Shown: piece by piece, positions 7,925-16,882 of the stretch | Position numbering within the stretch: the first letter of the stretch is position 1 | Layout: each line of letters starts with the position of its first letter | DNA from: Bradyrhizobium sp. Ghvi | GTDB taxonomy: Bacteria > Pseudomonadota > Alphaproteobacteria > Rhizobiales > Xanthobacteraceae | Length of the DNA: 64,000 nt | Reading direction: 5' to 3' | NCBI RefSeq assembly: GCF_900115265.1 | Contig: NZ_FOVU01000006.1 | Coordinates: 62,001 to 126,000, forward strand | Translations under genes and position numbers: made by a program | Notes under the pieces: model-generated | What the model was told of the DNA's origin: nothing | Databases searched by the model: none | The model's input: the letters and a program-made list of their open reading frames with translations, nothing else

Positions 7925-8608
7925 ATGAGCCCACTGGATATCGCCGCCAGCCCGTCGCTGCCTCGCGACGAGACGGTCCTGGTCGCGCTGCTGCTCGCAT
8001 TCGCGGGCGGCTATATCGATGCCTATCCCTGGATCATCCATGGTGTCATGGCCAACGCCCAGACGGCGAACCTCGTCTTCCTCTGGGTCTATGGGATGAC
8101 GGGCGACTGGGCGAGGGCTGTGCACTTCGCGCCGCCGATCCTGGCCTTTGCCGTCGGCATCGTGATTGCCGCGTGGCTGCGCCGCGCTTCCGGCGATCGC
8201 GCGAGCGCCATCAGCACGCTGATCGAAATTCTCCTGCTGATCGCCATCGGGATTCTTCATAACCGGACGCCCGAGGTCGCCGGCACGCTCGGCATTTCCT
8301 GCGTCGCAGCGATGCAGGCAGCGATCTTCACCAAGGTCGAGGGCGCGACCTACAGCACCGTGATGATCACCGGCAACATGCGCCAGGCCATCGAGAACAT
8401 TTTTGTGGTGGCAAGCGGACCGGCTCCCTCCGGCGTATTGCGCCGCTCGGGCATCTTTACGGCAGTCTGCCTGACATTCGGTTTCGGCGCCGCGATCGGC
8501 GCATTCGCGACCAAGGCCATCCCAGATCTGGCACTCGGCATTCCCGTGATCTGCCTTTTGGTCGTGCTGCTGTGCTGCGAGGCCGGGGACTTCGAGGTGC
8601 GCGCATGA
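7925..8608 (+). CDS. DUF1275 (YoaK-type) membrane protein
   Basis: This 227-residue integral membrane protein has about six helices. It carries DUF1275 landmarks: AFAGGYIDAYPW, VMANAQTANLVFLW and FTKVEGATYSTVMITGNMRQ. The family is widespread, and transport is suspected but unproven. In-frame ATGs exist at 7877 and 7886, but the FixK box predicts a transcript start near 7894, so the ATG at 7925 is preferred. Its stop overlaps the SulP start (ATGA), giving a two-gene operon. Confidence 0.85.
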   Translation: MSPLDIAASPSLPRDETVLVALLLAFAGGYIDAYPWIIHGVMANAQTANLVFLWVYGMTGDWARAVHFAPPILAFAVGIVIAAWLRRASGDRASAISTLIEILLLIAIGILHNRTPEVAGTLGISCVAAMQAAIFTKVEGATYSTVMITGNMRQAIENIFVVASGPAPSGVLRRSGIFTAVCLTFGFGAAIGAFATKAIPDLALGIPVICLLVVLLCCEAGDFEVRA

Positions 8609-10314
8609 ATGGACCGTCCAGACCGCGTGCGAGCTGGACACGATATGTCCCGCCATCGGCGTGGCTTGCCGCCTATCGTCGGGAATGGCTGCCATCCGAC
8701 GCAGTGGCCGGCATCACGCTGGCGGCCTACGCGATTCCCGTTTCGCTGGCCTATGCCGCGCTGGCCGGATTGCCGCCGCAGGTCGGCATTTACGGCTACA
8801 TGCTTGGCGGTATCGGCTATGCACTGCTCGGATCCTCGCGACAGCTCGCGGTGGGGCCGACCTCCGCGATTTCGCTGATGATCGCCGGCACGGTCGGCGC
8901 GCTCGCCGGCGGCGATGCGGTGCGCTATGCCGAGATCGCGAGCCTGGCTGCCTTCGCGGTGGCTGTTCTGTGCTTCCTCGCCTGGCTGTTCAAGCTCAGC
9001 GTGCTCGTCCGGCTGGTCAGCGACAGCATTCTGGTCGGCTTCAAGGCCGGGGCGGGGCTCACCATCATCATGAGCCAGTTGCCGAGCCTGCTCGGCGTCG
9101 CTGGCGGCGGCCACAATTTCTTCGATCGTGTCATCAAGTTGGTTGGGCAGCTCGACGGCATCGATTCGCTCGTGCTCGCGATTGGTGCAGTCGGGCTCGG
9201 GCTGCTCCTGCTCGGCGAGCGGCTCTTGCCAGGCAAGCCTGTCGGCATCACCGTCGTTGCGCTCGCAATCGTTCTGGCAACGCTCCTGGGCTTCCCGGCT
9301 CTCGGTGTGCCCGTCACCGGGAAGATACCGGAAGGGCTGCCGGCGTTGGGAATCCCGACATTCGGTTTGCTGGAGTTCGACGATCTGTTTCCGCTCGCGG
9401 CAGGTTGCGTGCTGCTGGCCTATATCGAAGGCGTGTCGGCGGCCCGCGCCTTTGCCGCCAAACACGGCTACCCGCTCGATGTTCGTCAGGAGTTTTTGGG
9501 ACTAGGCGCTGCGAACCTCGCCGCCGCCCTTGGCCACGGCTATCCCGTTGCCGGCGGCCTGTCGCAATCGGCCGTGAATGACAACGCCGGTGCGCGGACA
9601 CCGCTGGCGGTGGTGATCTGCTCGGTGACGCTCGGGCTGTGCCTGCTGTTCTTCACGGGGCTGCTGACCAACCTGCCCAAGGCGGTGCTCGCCGCGATCG
9701 TCTTCGTCGCCGTCTACCGACTGGTCGATGTTCGGGCGCTGTTTCGAATGTGGCGGGTCAGTCGTATTGATTTCTATGCGGCGGCGATCGCCCTGATCTC
9801 CGTGCTGCTGCTCGGAATCCTCCAGGGCGTGCTGCTCGCCTCGATCGCGTCGATCTTCCTGCTGCTGGCGCGGGCCTCGCGACCGAATGTCGCGTTCCTC
9901 GGTCGATTGCCCGGCAGCGGCCGCTATTCGGACAATGCGAGGCACGAGGGCGTCGAGCCGCTGGTTGGAATCATCGCCTTCCGGCCCGAAGCATCGCCGC
10001 TCTACATCAATGCCGAGACGATCCTGGATACCGTTATGGCGGCCCTGCGGAGGTCGCCGGACGTCCGGCTGGTGGCCTGCGACCTCTCGGCCTCGCCCTA
10101 TATCGATCTGGCCGGCGCGCGCATGCTGCACGATCTCCACCACGAACTTGCATCACGCAAGGTGACCTTCTGCATCGTCGGTGCGCATGCGCAGCTCCGC
10201 GACCTGCTGCGAGCCGAAGGGCTCGCGGACAAGACCGACAGCGGTCTGTGGTTGGGCTCGGTCGACAGCGTGCTCGGCAATGATAAGGCGAGCGCCGAAC
10301 AACGAACGGCCTGA
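8605..10314 (+). CDS. SulP family anion transporter with STAS domain
   Basis: This 569-residue protein has the SulP membrane core (about residues 20-420; AGITLAAYAIPVSLAYAALAGLPPQVGIYG and GGLSQSAVNDNAGARTPLA are family hallmarks). A C-terminal STAS domain (about 450-560; LVACDLSASPYIDLAGARMLHDL) follows. SulP members carry sulfate, bicarbonate, dicarboxylates or chloride, and sequence alone does not decide which. The start overlaps the DUF1275 stop as ATGA. Because a decarboxylase follows 138 bases downstream under its own FixK box, bicarbonate handling is an attractive but untested idea. Confidence 0.88.
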   Translation: MNGPSRPRASWTRYVPPSAWLAAYRREWLPSDAVAGITLAAYAIPVSLAYAALAGLPPQVGIYGYMLGGIGYALLGSSRQLAVGPTSAISLMIAGTVGALAGGDAVRYAEIASLAAFAVAVLCFLAWLFKLSVLVRLVSDSILVGFKAGAGLTIIMSQLPSLLGVAGGGHNFFDRVIKLVGQLDGIDSLVLAIGAVGLGLLLLGERLLPGKPVGITVVALAIVLATLLGFPALGVPVTGKIPEGLPALGIPTFGLLEFDDLFPLAAGCVLLAYIEGVSAARAFAAKHGYPLDVRQEFLGLGAANLAAALGHGYPVAGGLSQSAVNDNAGARTPLAVVICSVTLGLCLLFFTGLLTNLPKAVLAAIVFVAVYRLVDVRALFRMWRVSRIDFYAAAIALISVLLLGILQGVLLASIASIFLLLARASRPNVAFLGRLPGSGRYSDNARHEGVEPLVGIIAFRPEASPLYINAETILDTVMAALRRSPDVRLVACDLSASPYIDLAGARMLHDLHHELASRKVTFCIVGAHAQLRDLLRAEGLADKTDSGLWLGSVDSVLGNDKASAEQRTA

Positions 10315-10373
10315 TGCCCTTCGTATTGCAATGCGAATGGCGCGGCGGCTCCTCTCAAGAACGCACGCAACCG

Positions 10374-10387
10374 TTGACTTGGATCAA
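10374..10387. promoter_or_regulatory. FixK/Fnr-type box
   Basis: TTGACTTGGATCAA has both FixK half-sites (TTGAC and ATCAA, with C allowed at position 5). Its centre is 71.5 bases before the decarboxylase ATG at 10452, the same spacing as the other boxes in this island. Confidence 0.78.
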
Positions 10388-10451
10388 TAGAGCGACCGGC
10401 GCCGCACTCACGATCCGCATCACCTTTGCCCTCACGGATCGGGAGAGACAC

Positions 10452-13205
10452 ATGTCCAAAGAGCCCAAGGCCGCGCAAAAGCGCATCGACCAGTTCTTTT
10501 CCGGCCCCGGAGCGCGGGCAGACGACTGGCGCGATCTGGTCGAGGCCGCCAAGAGCTGGGCCAGGGTCGGCAATCGCGCAGCCTACGATGCGGCGCTGGC
10601 CGATCTCTCCATCACGGAAGAGTTTCACGGCTATCCGGGCCTGCAGCTGATGGCCGCACTGCGGGAAGCTGCCGCCGCCGGCGATGGGGCGACCTCGTTC
10701 GCTCTTGCGACAAGGATTGCTCAGGCGCTCGCGACGCGATCCTTTCGTCAGCACGCCGGCGACTGGAGCGCAAGGGACGACGGCAACGGCGATGCGCCCG
10801 AACTAATGCCACCCAGTTTCGGCGCGCATGCGGCGCGCCGGCCTTATTTCGAAACGTTGATCGTCACTGGCGTGTCACCGGGCCAATGGCCGGCGCTCGC
10901 CGCCGAATGGCGCAAGCTGCGGCGTCCGGTCGATGCCTTCATCTACGAGCCGGTCATCGTCGGCAGCCTGGAGGACGCCTTCTGCGCGACGATGCTCAAT
11001 CCCAATCTCGGTGCCGTCATCATCAACGAGGGCTTTGGCCTGCGCTCGCGGCACGACGCTCCGGTGTTGCGCTCGATCATGGCTACTGCCGGTCTCAACG
11101 ACGAAACCGATGCGTCGGCACTGCGGCTTGCCCGGATCATCAAGCGCGTCAGGCCCGAGCTCGATCTCTACATGATCTCCAACCGCGATGTGGAGGAGCT
11201 CGCCGGCAATCCCGAGGCCGACGCGGTTCGCCGCATCTTCTACTCCGTGGAAGAACTCCTGGAGCTGCATCTGTCGATCCTCGAAGGCATCCAGGATCGC
11301 TACGACACGCCGTTCTTCGACAATCTCAAGAAATATGCCCAACGTCCAATCGGCACCTTCCATGCGCTCCCGATCGCTCGCGGCAAGTCGATCTTCAAAT
11401 CCGACTGGATCCGCGACATGGGCGAGTTCTACGGCCCGAACCTTTTCCTGGCCGAGAGCAGCGCCACCACCGGCGGTCTCGACAGCATGCTGGAGCCGAC
11501 CGGCAACATCAAGAAGGCGCAGGAAAAAGCGGCGAGGGCGCTCGGCGCCGATCGCGTGTTCTTCGTCACCAACGGCACCTCGACCTCGAACAAGATGGCG
11601 GTGCAGGCACTGCTCGCGCCCGGCGACATCGCGATCGTCGACCGCAACTGCCACAAGTCGCACCATTACGGCATGGTGCTGGCGGGCGCCCAGCCGCTCT
11701 ATGTCGAAGCCTTCCCGATGACGGAATATTCGATGTACGGTGCGGTGCCGCTGAAAACCATCAAGCAGGCGCTCTTGAACGCCAAGGCCGACGGCCGGCT
11801 CGACCGCGTCAAGATGGTCGACCTGACCAACTGCACCTTCGACGGCCACATCTACAACACACGGCGGGTGATGGAGGAATGCCTCGCCATCAAGCCCGAT
11901 CTGATCTTCCTCTGGGACGAAGCCTGGTTCGGCTTCGCACGTTTCTCGCCGTTCCTGCGCCGCCGCACCGGACTTGGCGCCGCCAACGAGATCGAGGCGT
12001 GGATGCGCGATCCGAAATCGGTCGCGGCTTATGACAAGCAGCAGGCCGAGCTCGGCAAGAATCCTTCGGACGAAGTGCTGCTCAAGACCCGGCTCATTCC
12101 CGACCCGAGGCAGATCCGCCTGCGCGTCTACCAGACCAACTCGACCCACAAGTCGATGTCGGCGATCCGTCAAGGCTCGATGCTCTCGGTCAAGGACGTC
12201 GAATTCCACACCGTCGAGCAGCAGTTCAAGGAGGCGGTTTTTACCCACGCCTCGACCAGCCCGAACCAGCAGCTGATTGCCAGCCTCGACATCTCGCGGC
12301 GCCAGATGGAGCTGGAGGGTTACGGCCTCGTTGCCAATGCAATCGAGATCGCGTTCGCGATCCGCCAGGCAGTCAACAACAATCCGCTGATCTCGAAATA
12401 TTTCCGCATCCTCGGCGCTGACGCCATGGTGCCGGCGCAATACCGCCAGAGCGGCTTCACCGACTTTTTGGCGCCGGGCGTCAACTGGGCCAATACGCTG
12501 AGGAGCCTGGACGAGGACGAGTTCTGCCTCGATCCGACCCGCATGACGCTGGTCTGCGGCATGGCCGGCTACGATGGCACGCAGTTCAAGGGCATTCTCG
12601 CCAACGAGTACAACATCCAGGTCAACAAGACTTCGCGCAACTCGGTGCTGGTCCAGTCCAACATCAACAACACCCGCAGCGACGTCGCGCATCTTGTTCG
12701 CGTCCTCGCCGAGATCGCGGGTGAGATCGACCGTGGCCTTGCCCACGGCGGCGCCAACGCCCGGAAGACCTTCGAGGCACGGGTGACCAGCCTGATGAAG
12801 GACGTGCCCGATCTGCCGAACTTCTCGCATTTCCATCCGAGCTTCCGCGGCGATGCCGGCGCTAAGACCAACGAAGGCGACATCCGCTCCGGCTTCTACG
12901 CGGCCTATGACGTCACGGGTTGCGAGCACATTCGCCTCAACGATCCCGAGATCGACCGGCGGCTGAAGGCCGGTCCCGATCTCGTCTCGGCGAATTTCGT
13001 GATCCCGTATCCGCCGGGCTTCCCGATCATGGTGCCTGGCCAGGTCATCACCCAGGAGACCATCGACTTCATGCGTAAGCTCGATGTGAAGGAGATCCAT
13101 GGCTACGACGCCAAGGAAGGACTGAAGCTCGTGCGCACGGAAGCTTTGGCGAAGCTCGGCCGGCCAAAGCCCGATGCGAGGCCGAAGCTCAAGGCCGCAT
13201 CTTAA
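10452..13205 (+). CDS. Orn/Lys/Arg-type PLP decarboxylase, long form
   Basis: This 917-residue fold-type I PLP enzyme of the ornithine/lysine/arginine decarboxylase group has an N-terminal helical extension and a receiver-like wing domain (about 120-260), which in this family mediates oligomerisation. The PLP domain shows FFVTNGTSTSNKM, D489 in FLWDEAWFGF (contacts the pyridine nitrogen) and the Schiff-base lysine K567 in NSTHKSMSA. At 917 residues it is longer than the usual 710-760. ATG follows GGGAGAG; the frame is open upstream to 10314, but the FixK box places the transcript start near 10422. It is followed after 15 bases by an AspT-type exchanger, suggesting a decarboxylation/antiport cycle that consumes protons. 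The actual amino acid substrate is unknown. Confidence 0.87.
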   Translation: MSKEPKAAQKRIDQFFSGPGARADDWRDLVEAAKSWARVGNRAAYDAALADLSITEEFHGYPGLQLMAALREAAAAGDGATSFALATRIAQALATRSFRQHAGDWSARDDGNGDAPELMPPSFGAHAARRPYFETLIVTGVSPGQWPALAAEWRKLRRPVDAFIYEPVIVGSLEDAFCATMLNPNLGAVIINEGFGLRSRHDAPVLRSIMATAGLNDETDASALRLARIIKRVRPELDLYMISNRDVEELAGNPEADAVRRIFYSVEELLELHLSILEGIQDRYDTPFFDNLKKYAQRPIGTFHALPIARGKSIFKSDWIRDMGEFYGPNLFLAESSATTGGLDSMLEPTGNIKKAQEKAARALGADRVFFVTNGTSTSNKMAVQALLAPGDIAIVDRNCHKSHHYGMVLAGAQPLYVEAFPMTEYSMYGAVPLKTIKQALLNAKADGRLDRVKMVDLTNCTFDGHIYNTRRVMEECLAIKPDLIFLWDEAWFGFARFSPFLRRRTGLGAANEIEAWMRDPKSVAAYDKQQAELGKNPSDEVLLKTRLIPDPRQIRLRVYQTNSTHKSMSAIRQGSMLSVKDVEFHTVEQQFKEAVFTHASTSPNQQLIASLDISRRQMELEGYGLVANAIEIAFAIRQAVNNNPLISKYFRILGADAMVPAQYRQSGFTDFLAPGVNWANTLRSLDEDEFCLDPTRMTLVCGMAGYDGTQFKGILANEYNIQVNKTSRNSVLVQSNINNTRSDVAHLVRVLAEIAGEIDRGLAHGGANARKTFEARVTSLMKDVPDLPNFSHFHPSFRGDAGAKTNEGDIRSGFYAAYDVTGCEHIRLNDPEIDRRLKAGPDLVSANFVIPYPPGFPIMVPGQVITQETIDFMRKLDVKEIHGYDAKEGLKLVRTEALAKLGRPKPDARPKLKAAS

Positions 13206-13220
13206 GGCCAGGAGGGTACC

Positions 13221-14921
13221 ATGCAGTCATTTTTCCAGTTCTTGCAGCAATATCCATATCTGCTGCTGTTCTTCGTCGTCGGTCTCGCCGTCTATATCGG
13301 CCGGGCCAGCATCAAGGGCTATGGTCTCGGCATGGTCGCCGGTGCCATCGTGGTCGGCGCGGGCATCTCGGTTTGGGCTTCCAGCTATGGTGTGAAGCTC
13401 GAGCTCAACAACTTTGCTAAGAGCTTGTTCTACTATCTCTTCATGTACGGCGTCGGCCTGCGCGTCGGTCCGTCCTTCATCAACAGCCTGAAAGGCGACG
13501 GCATCAAGTTCCTGTTCCTCGCCGTAGTGTCGAGCATTCTTGGCCTGACATTGGTCGTGCTGGGGGCGAAGCTCTTTGAATTGCCGCCGGGTGCCGCTGG
13601 CGGCATGCTGGCGGGATCGCAAACGATGTCGGCCGCGATCGGTTCGGCCGAGCAGGCCGTTACGTCGGGCGTCGTCAAGCTGCCTGCGGGGATGAAGCCC
13701 GAGGAAGCGACCGGCATGATCGCCTTGTCGTATGGCATCACCTACATCTGGGGCACCGTCGGCATCATCCTGATCTGCAAATATCTGCCGCGCTGGTGGG
13801 GCGTCGATGCAAGGGCCGCAGCGAAGCAGTATGAGCGGGAATTCGGCGTCAAGGATCTCGAAGGTGGCGGTCTGACCGGCTATCGGCAGTTCGGTCTGCG
13901 GGCCTACCGCCTCGAAAATCCCGCGACGGTGGGGATGAGCATCGCCAAGTTTCGCGCGATGAATCCGGAATACCGGATCGTCAATGTCGGGCGAAACGGC
14001 GAGCCGCAGGGTGCTGATCCCGATCTCGTGCTGCAAAAGAGCGACGTCGTCGCGCTAGGCGGCTCGACCGAGCATCTCACGGAGAAGATGGGCTTGATTG
14101 GTCCCGAGGTCGCCGATGCCAAGACGCTCGGCATACCCATGGACCAGGCGGACATCCTCGTTACCAACAAGGACGTGGTGGGACGCACCTTCGAATCCTT
14201 CCGTGAGACGGCCATCGCTGGCCAGTTGCAGGTAACCAAGGTCGAGCGTGGCGGCGTGCAGATTCCGGCAGGTCTCAAGACCAAGCTGGAGCGGATGGAC
14301 ATCGTCTCAGTGGTCGGCCTGAAGTCAGCGGTCAACGAGCTCGGCGAAATGTGGGGCCGCATCGCGCGTGCCAACACCTCGACCGATCTGCTGACTCTGT
14401 CGATCGGCATGATCCTCGGCTTCCTGATCGGCATGGTCGAATTTCCTGCGTTCGGCGCTAAGGTTGGCCTTGGCAACGCCGGCGGTCTGCTTCTCTCGGG
14501 TGTGATCGTGTCCTCGGTCGTGTCACGCCTGCGTTTCTTCGGCAACACGCCGAACGCGGCGCGAAATGTCCTCGAGGATCTCGGTCTCGTCGTCTTCGTC
14601 GCCATCGTTGGCGTCAATGCCGGCGCGGGCCTCCTGGCCCAGCTCACCGGTGCGGTCGCGCTGAAGATCTTCATCGTCGGCTTCATCGCCTGCACGATTC
14701 CGCCGTTCATCGTCTGGGCAATCGGCTTCCACGTCTTCAGGATCAATCCGGCGGTTCTGATGGGTGGCGTTGCTGGAGCGCGATCGCATTCGGGCCCGTG
14801 CCGCGAAGCCGCGGTCGAGATCCAGAGCTCGGTGCCTTGGATTGGGTTCCCGGTCGGCTATGCCGTCTCGGGCATCCTGCTCACCATCTTCGGCTACTTC
14901 GCAATGTTGCTGGCGCAATAA
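13221..14921 (+). CDS. AspT-type exchanger, second copy
   Basis: This 566-residue protein has the same layout as the exchanger at 6096: N-terminal helices, two central TrkA-C-like domains (about 210-380; DLVLQKSDVVALGG and LKTKLERMDIVSVVG), then a C-terminal helix bundle with GGVAGARSHSGPCREA. GGAGG precedes the ATG. It is only 15 bases after the decarboxylase, so it is probably the substrate/product antiporter for that enzyme, as AspT is for aspartate 4-decarboxylase. Sequence divergence from the 6096 copy suggests different substrates. Confidence 0.87.
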   Translation: MQSFFQFLQQYPYLLLFFVVGLAVYIGRASIKGYGLGMVAGAIVVGAGISVWASSYGVKLELNNFAKSLFYYLFMYGVGLRVGPSFINSLKGDGIKFLFLAVVSSILGLTLVVLGAKLFELPPGAAGGMLAGSQTMSAAIGSAEQAVTSGVVKLPAGMKPEEATGMIALSYGITYIWGTVGIILICKYLPRWWGVDARAAAKQYEREFGVKDLEGGGLTGYRQFGLRAYRLENPATVGMSIAKFRAMNPEYRIVNVGRNGEPQGADPDLVLQKSDVVALGGSTEHLTEKMGLIGPEVADAKTLGIPMDQADILVTNKDVVGRTFESFRETAIAGQLQVTKVERGGVQIPAGLKTKLERMDIVSVVGLKSAVNELGEMWGRIARANTSTDLLTLSIGMILGFLIGMVEFPAFGAKVGLGNAGGLLLSGVIVSSVVSRLRFFGNTPNAARNVLEDLGLVVFVAIVGVNAGAGLLAQLTGAVALKIFIVGFIACTIPPFIVWAIGFHVFRINPAVLMGGVAGARSHSGPCREAAVEIQSSVPWIGFPVGYAVSGILLTIFGYFAMLLAQ

Positions 14922-14941
14922 CAAAAGGGGAATGTAACGTC

Positions 14942-15376
14942 ATGAGAAAGTTTGCTATCGGAGCTGCCCTGGTCGCGTCGCTTGTTGGCGTTGCCGGTTT
15001 CAGCACGTCCTCGCGTGCCGACACCGGCCAGGTCGCTGTCGTCTTTACCAAGGGCGGCTTCATCGTTGGTGTCGGCGGTGGGGAAGGCGTGCTGCTCTAC
15101 CGCGGCCACAAATATCCCTTCACTGTCTCGGGCATGAGCGTGGGCCTGACGGTCGGAGCATCCACCACGAAGTTCGTCGGCCGCGCCCTCAATCTGAAGG
15201 GACCGGCCTCAATCGAAGGTTCTTATGCGGTTGGCGGAGCGGGTGGGGCGGTCGCCGCAGGCGCGGGCGCCGTTCAGCTACAGAACAGCAATGGAGTGAT
15301 CCTACAACTCAGCGGGCCAAAGATCGGCGCTGAAGTCTCGGCCGCGGTTGGTGGCGTCACGATCCGCCTGAAATAG
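14942..15376 (+). CDS. exported protein of unknown function, paralogue of 21799
   Basis: This 144-residue protein has a signal peptide (about 1-26, cleavage near SRA-DT). The mature part is glycine-rich and shows GEGVLLYRGHKYPFTVSGMS followed by GLTVGAS, then a Gly/Ala-rich stretch. The same block (GVLTYRGRNYPFRVTGMSFG) occurs in the protein at 21799, so the two are paralogues. AAGGGGA precedes the ATG, 20 bases after the exchanger stop, making it the third gene of the decarboxylase operon. Function is unknown; it is probably periplasmic or outer-membrane associated. Confidence 0.8.
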   Translation: MRKFAIGAALVASLVGVAGFSTSSRADTGQVAVVFTKGGFIVGVGGGEGVLLYRGHKYPFTVSGMSVGLTVGASTTKFVGRALNLKGPASIEGSYAVGGAGGAVAAGAGAVQLQNSNGVILQLSGPKIGAEVSAAVGGVTIRLK

Positions 15377-15447
15377 AGTTGAACCGGCCGTGCCGCGGGC
15401 TCGTTCGAGCGCGCTGCAGGAGCTCACCTCATAAAGCCTCCGTTTTG

Positions 15448-15461
15448 TTGATTTAGGTCAA
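15448..15461. promoter_or_regulatory. FixK/Fnr-type box
   Basis: TTGATTTAGGTCAA has both half-sites (TTGAT, GTCAA). It is centred 115.5 bases before the ATG at 15570, a longer leader than at the other boxes in this island (about 74 bases if the box sits at -41.5). Confidence 0.75.
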
Positions 15462-15569
15462 ACTGGAAAGCAGATCGGCATCCGACTTTATCGTCGGGTG
15501 CCAATCGCGGTCCTGCGGCGGCATCACCGAAGAGCGAGTGACGGCACCCCAATCAACGGAGGAGATGCC

Positions 15570-16022
15570 ATGCTTCGTTATCTTCTGGCTGCCCTTGCGG
15601 TCCTTGTCCTGCTCACTGTCAGCCTCATTCCCGACAACGCTTTCGCCCGTCGCGGTGGCGGCGGCTTTCATGGTGGCGGGGCGCGGGCAGGCGGCTTTCA
15701 CGGCGGAGGTTTCCGCGGTGGTGCGGTTCATGCTGGCCGCGTCCATGGCGGGCATCGCGTCGCCGGACGTGCGCGTCCTGCTCATCCGATAGCCGGTCGT
15801 CCCGGCCGCTATCCGGTCGCAGGTCGGCCGGGTCGTCCCGTCGCCGGCTATCCCGGATACCGTCCCGGCTACGGCTACCGCTACGGCCGCGCGGCCTATG
15901 GTGCCGCCGCGGTCGGCGCCGCAGCAGCGGGCGCTTACGGCGCCTACGGCTACTACAACAACTATTGTTATGACAGCTACGGCAATTGGGTTTGCGGGCA
16001 GCAGAACCCGTATGGCTATTGA
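15570..16022 (+). CDS. small exported Gly/His/Arg/Tyr-rich repeat protein
   Basis: This 150-residue protein has a signal peptide (about 1-26, ending AFA). The rest is low complexity: GGGFHGGG-type repeats (27-65), Pro/Gly/Arg repeats (AGRPGRYPVAGRPGRPVAGYPGY, about 74-96), and an Ala/Gly/Tyr block (AAVGAAAAGAYGAYGYY) like that of the protein at 4224. It ends in CYDSYGNWVCGQQNPYGY with two cysteines. GGAGGAG precedes the ATG. Such proteins are usually envelope-exposed, and no enzymatic role is evident. Confidence 0.78.
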   Translation: MLRYLLAALAVLVLLTVSLIPDNAFARRGGGGFHGGGARAGGFHGGGFRGGAVHAGRVHGGHRVAGRARPAHPIAGRPGRYPVAGRPGRPVAGYPGYRPGYGYRYGRAAYGAAAVGAAAAGAYGAYGYYNNYCYDSYGNWVCGQQNPYGY

Positions 16023-16031
16023 GTGAATGGC

Positions 16032-16058
16032 AGATCAGGCCGCTAAGCGGCCTGATCT
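16032..16058. terminator. bidirectional stem-loop terminator
   Basis: AGATCAGGCCGC (16032-16043) pairs perfectly with GCGGCCTGATCT (16047-16058) around a TAA loop. It lies in the 38-base gap between the convergent exported-protein and PPK2 genes. Confidence 0.7.
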
Positions 16059-16060
16059 CC

Positions 16061-16861
16061 TCAATAGCGCTGCGCGACGAAATTCATCCCCTTCAGGCTG
16101 GCCTGGTCGTTGTAGCGTCCCTTGTCGGAGCGTTTCGGCAGCTTGATCTTGTCCTTTTTGATACGCTTGTAAGGGATGGCGCCGAGCAGATGGGCGATGC
16201 AGTTGAGCCGTGCCTTTCGCTTGTCATCCGAGCGGATGATGAACCAGGGCGCTTCTTTGGTGCTGGTTTTCTTCAGCATCAGATCGCGCGCCCGCGAATA
16301 GTCGTACCACCTCGAATAGGATTCCAGATCCATCGGGCTGAGCTTCCATTGCCTGACAGGGTCGTCGATGCGGGCGTTGAAACGACGCTCCTGCTCCTCC
16401 ATGCCCACTTCGAGCCAGATCTTGATCAGGATGATGCCGCCATCGATGACATACTTCTCCATCTGCGGGCACAGCGTGAGGAAGCGCTCGTGCTCGGCGG
16501 GGGTACAGAAGCCCATGACATATTCGACGCCGGCGCGATTGTACCAGCTTCGGTCGAAGATCACGATCTCACCGCCGGCCGGGAATCTCTCCATGTAGCG
16601 CTGAAAGAAAAGTTGCGTCTTCTCGCGATCCGACGGCGCGGGCAAGGCAACGACACGGAACACGCGCGGGCTGACCTTCTCGGTGATGGCCTTGATCGTT
16701 CCGCCCTTGCCTGCGGCGTCCCTGCCCTCGAACAGAATGATCACGCGCAGCTTGTTTTCCCGCACATAGTCCTGGAGGTGACAGAGCTCGACCTGAAGCT
16801 TCTCAAGCTCCTTCTCGTAGTTCTTCCGCTTCATCCGCTCCGCAGGTGAGTCCTTGGCCAT
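16061..16861 (-). CDS. ppk2: polyphosphate kinase 2 family protein
   Basis: This 266-residue protein has the PPK2 P-loop kinase fold: Walker A FEGRDAAGKGG (about 45-54), lid region around VALPAPSDREKTQLFFQRY, and Walker B DRSWYNRAGVE (about 103-113). PPK2 enzymes move phosphate between polyphosphate and nucleoside di- or monophosphates, and length and motifs fit the one-domain class I. It starts 21 bases after the stop of the gene ending at 16883, so the pair is an operon read from the FixK box at 17403. That would link polyphosphate-driven nucleotide charging to low oxygen. Confidence 0.92.
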   Translation of the reverse strand: MAKDSPAERMKRKNYEKELEKLQVELCHLQDYVRENKLRVIILFEGRDAAGKGGTIKAITEKVSPRVFRVVALPAPSDREKTQLFFQRYMERFPAGGEIVIFDRSWYNRAGVEYVMGFCTPAEHERFLTLCPQMEKYVIDGGIILIKIWLEVGMEEQERRFNARIDDPVRQWKLSPMDLESYSRWYDYSRARDLMLKKTSTKEAPWFIIRSDDKRKARLNCIAHLLGAIPYKRIKKDKIKLPKRSDKGRYNDQASLKGMNFVAQRY

Positions 16862-16882
16862 GCCGATCCTTCCTGTTGCGCG

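Noticed and set aside
10875..13100. A 741-codon open frame on the minus strand inside the decarboxylase gene
   Set aside because: It is exactly antisense to a well-supported enzyme with catalytic motifs. Its product is His/Arg/Asp/Val-rich with no domain, as expected from high-GC codon bias.
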